Part shown: piece after piece, positions 4,697 through 5,316 of the stretch
Layout of the letters: each line of letters starts with the position of its first letter
Position numbering within the stretch: the stretch's first letter is position 1
Assembly (NCBI GenBank): GCA_026990045.1
Contig: JALSIK010000061.1
Coordinates: forward strand, 1 to 5,316
Source: Chromatiales bacterium
Lineage (GTDB): Bacteria; Pseudomonadota; Gammaproteobacteria; CAMYNG01
Direction of reading: 5' to 3'
Length of the DNA: 5,316 nt
Made by a program: the position numbers and the translations under genes
The notes under the pieces: generated by a model
Told to the model about the DNA's origin: nothing
What the model saw: only the letters and a program-made list of their open reading frames with translations
Database searches by the model: none

Positions 4697-5316
4697 ATTC
4701 CCTGCCCAATCAGCCCCAGCGCGTGCTGTCCGGGATGCGTCCCACGGGCGCCCTGCACCTGGGCCACTACCACGGCGTGCTCAAGAACTGGCTGCGCCTG
4801 CAGCACGAGTACGAGTGCTTCTTCTTCGTCGCCGACTGGCACGCCCTGACCACCCACTACGAGAGCCCGCGGGACATCGGGGCCGCCGTGTGGGACATGG
4901 TCATCGACTGGCTGGCGGTGGGCATCAACCCCGGCTCCGCCACCCTGTTCATCCAGTCGCGCGTGGTGGAGCACGCCGAGCTGCACCTGCTCCTGTCCAT
5001 GATCACCCCCCTGGGCTGGCTGGAGCGGGTGCCCAGCTACAAGGACCAGCAGGAGAAGCTCAAGGAGCGCGACCTGTCCACCTACGGTTTTCTCGGCTAC
5101 CCGCTGCTGCAGAGCGCCGACATCCTCGTCTACAAGGCCGGGCTGGTGCCCGTGGGCGAGGACCAGGTGGCCCACGTGGAGCTCACCCGTGAAGTGGCGC
5201 GGCGCTTCAACCACCTCTACGGCCGCGAGCCGGACTTCGAGGACAAGGCCGAGGCCGCCATCAAGAAGATGGGCAAGAAGAACGGCAAGCTGTACCGGGA
5301 CCTGCGCCGGCGCTAC
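4693..5316 (+). CDS. trpS: Tryptophan-tRNA ligase, N-terminal 208 codons, cut by window edge
   Basis: This cytoplasmic class I aminoacyl-tRNA synthetase charges tRNA-Trp with tryptophan using ATP. The visible part holds most of the Rossmann catalytic domain. The entry strand is LSGMRPTGALHLGHYHG (12-28), whose HLGH at 22-25 is the HIGH signature. Next come FFFVADWHALTTHY at 43-56, FIQSRVVEHAELHLL at 86-100, ERVPSYKDQ at 111-119, YPLLQSADILVYKAGLVPVG at 136-155 with Asp143 in the Trp-pocket position, and GEDQVAHVELTREVARRFN at 155-173. After YGRE at 176-179 comes a Lys/Arg-rich segment (182-208) that E. coli TrpS lacks, since there VPEP follows almost at once. This marks a distinct TrpS subtype. 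The KMSKS motif lies beyond the edge. The start is TTG at 4693; GTG at 4723 is the alternative. Confidence 0.95.
   Translation, partial: MNSLPNQPQRVLSGMRPTGALHLGHYHGVLKNWLRLQHEYECFFFVADWHALTTHYESPRDIGAAVWDMVIDWLAVGINPGSATLFIQSRVVEHAELHLLLSMITPLGWLERVPSYKDQQEKLKERDLSTYGFLGYPLLQSADILVYKAGLVPVGEDQVAHVELTREVARRFNHLYGREPDFEDKAEAAIKKMGKKNGKLYRDLRRRY

Noticed and set aside
3606..4709. A 367-codon minus-strand open frame over yciO and the intergenic region
   Set aside because: It is antisense to yciO, crosses hairpins and the trpS promoter, and has no domain or ribosome site.
4735..4737. ATG at 4735 as the trpS start
   Set aside because: It lies inside the conserved SGMRPTG strand of the ATP-binding fold, so starting here would remove part of the catalytic core.
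1..5316. tRNA genes, rRNA, CRISPR arrays, insertion sequences or attachment sites
   Set aside because: No cloverleaf, regularly spaced repeats, transposase reading frame or flanking duplications were seen on either strand.

Overview
The window looks like chromosomal DNA from a GC-rich gammaproteobacterium. The Ectothiorhodospiraceae/Chromatiales or a pseudomonad-like relative are plausible, but that placement is inferred from protein character and was not measured. The gene set is the conserved yciB/yciI/bolA group next to rnm (yciV)/yciO/trpS. Almost every base is housekeeping coding sequence. I see no mobile element, tRNA, rRNA or CRISPR array.

Left arm (minus strand, about 2793 down to 1). 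A promoter-like site near 2790 appears to drive a compact five-gene run, read right to left. The order is a protein of unknown function (2743-1976), yciB, a membrane protein linked to septation and envelope integrity (1965-1387), yciI (1385-1086), bolA (1084-809), and a secreted parvulin-type peptidyl-prolyl isomerase (749 to beyond base 1). The yciB-yciI and yciI-bolA junctions leave one base between stop and start, so translational coupling is likely. YciB, BolA and the periplasmic foldase all have envelope or cell-shape connections, which makes the leading unknown protein interesting by association.

Divergent centre (2744-2862). This 119-base gap holds two back-to-back -10-like hexamers, TACAGT on the minus strand and TACACT on the plus strand. 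The plus-strand one lies so close to the rnm ATG that the transcript would be nearly leaderless.

Right arm (plus strand, 2863-5316). rnm encodes a PHP-domain RNase AM-type protein and is followed after 5 bases by yciO, a TsaC/Sua5 relative. Then come about 345 bases with no recognised gene, 4347-4692. The first 200 bases of this stretch are a chain of GC-rich hairpins, some mutually exclusive, with no T-tract. The rest holds an exact TATAAT box, a possible leaderless 32-codon ORF that begins at the predicted transcription start, and then trpS. The small ORF's TGA overlaps the trpS TTG start codon. trpS is cut off by the right edge after 208 codons.

The most unusual features are the trpS leader, with its possible leaderless coupled ORF, and the hairpin array before it. 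Nothing here clearly amounts to a new multi-gene system.
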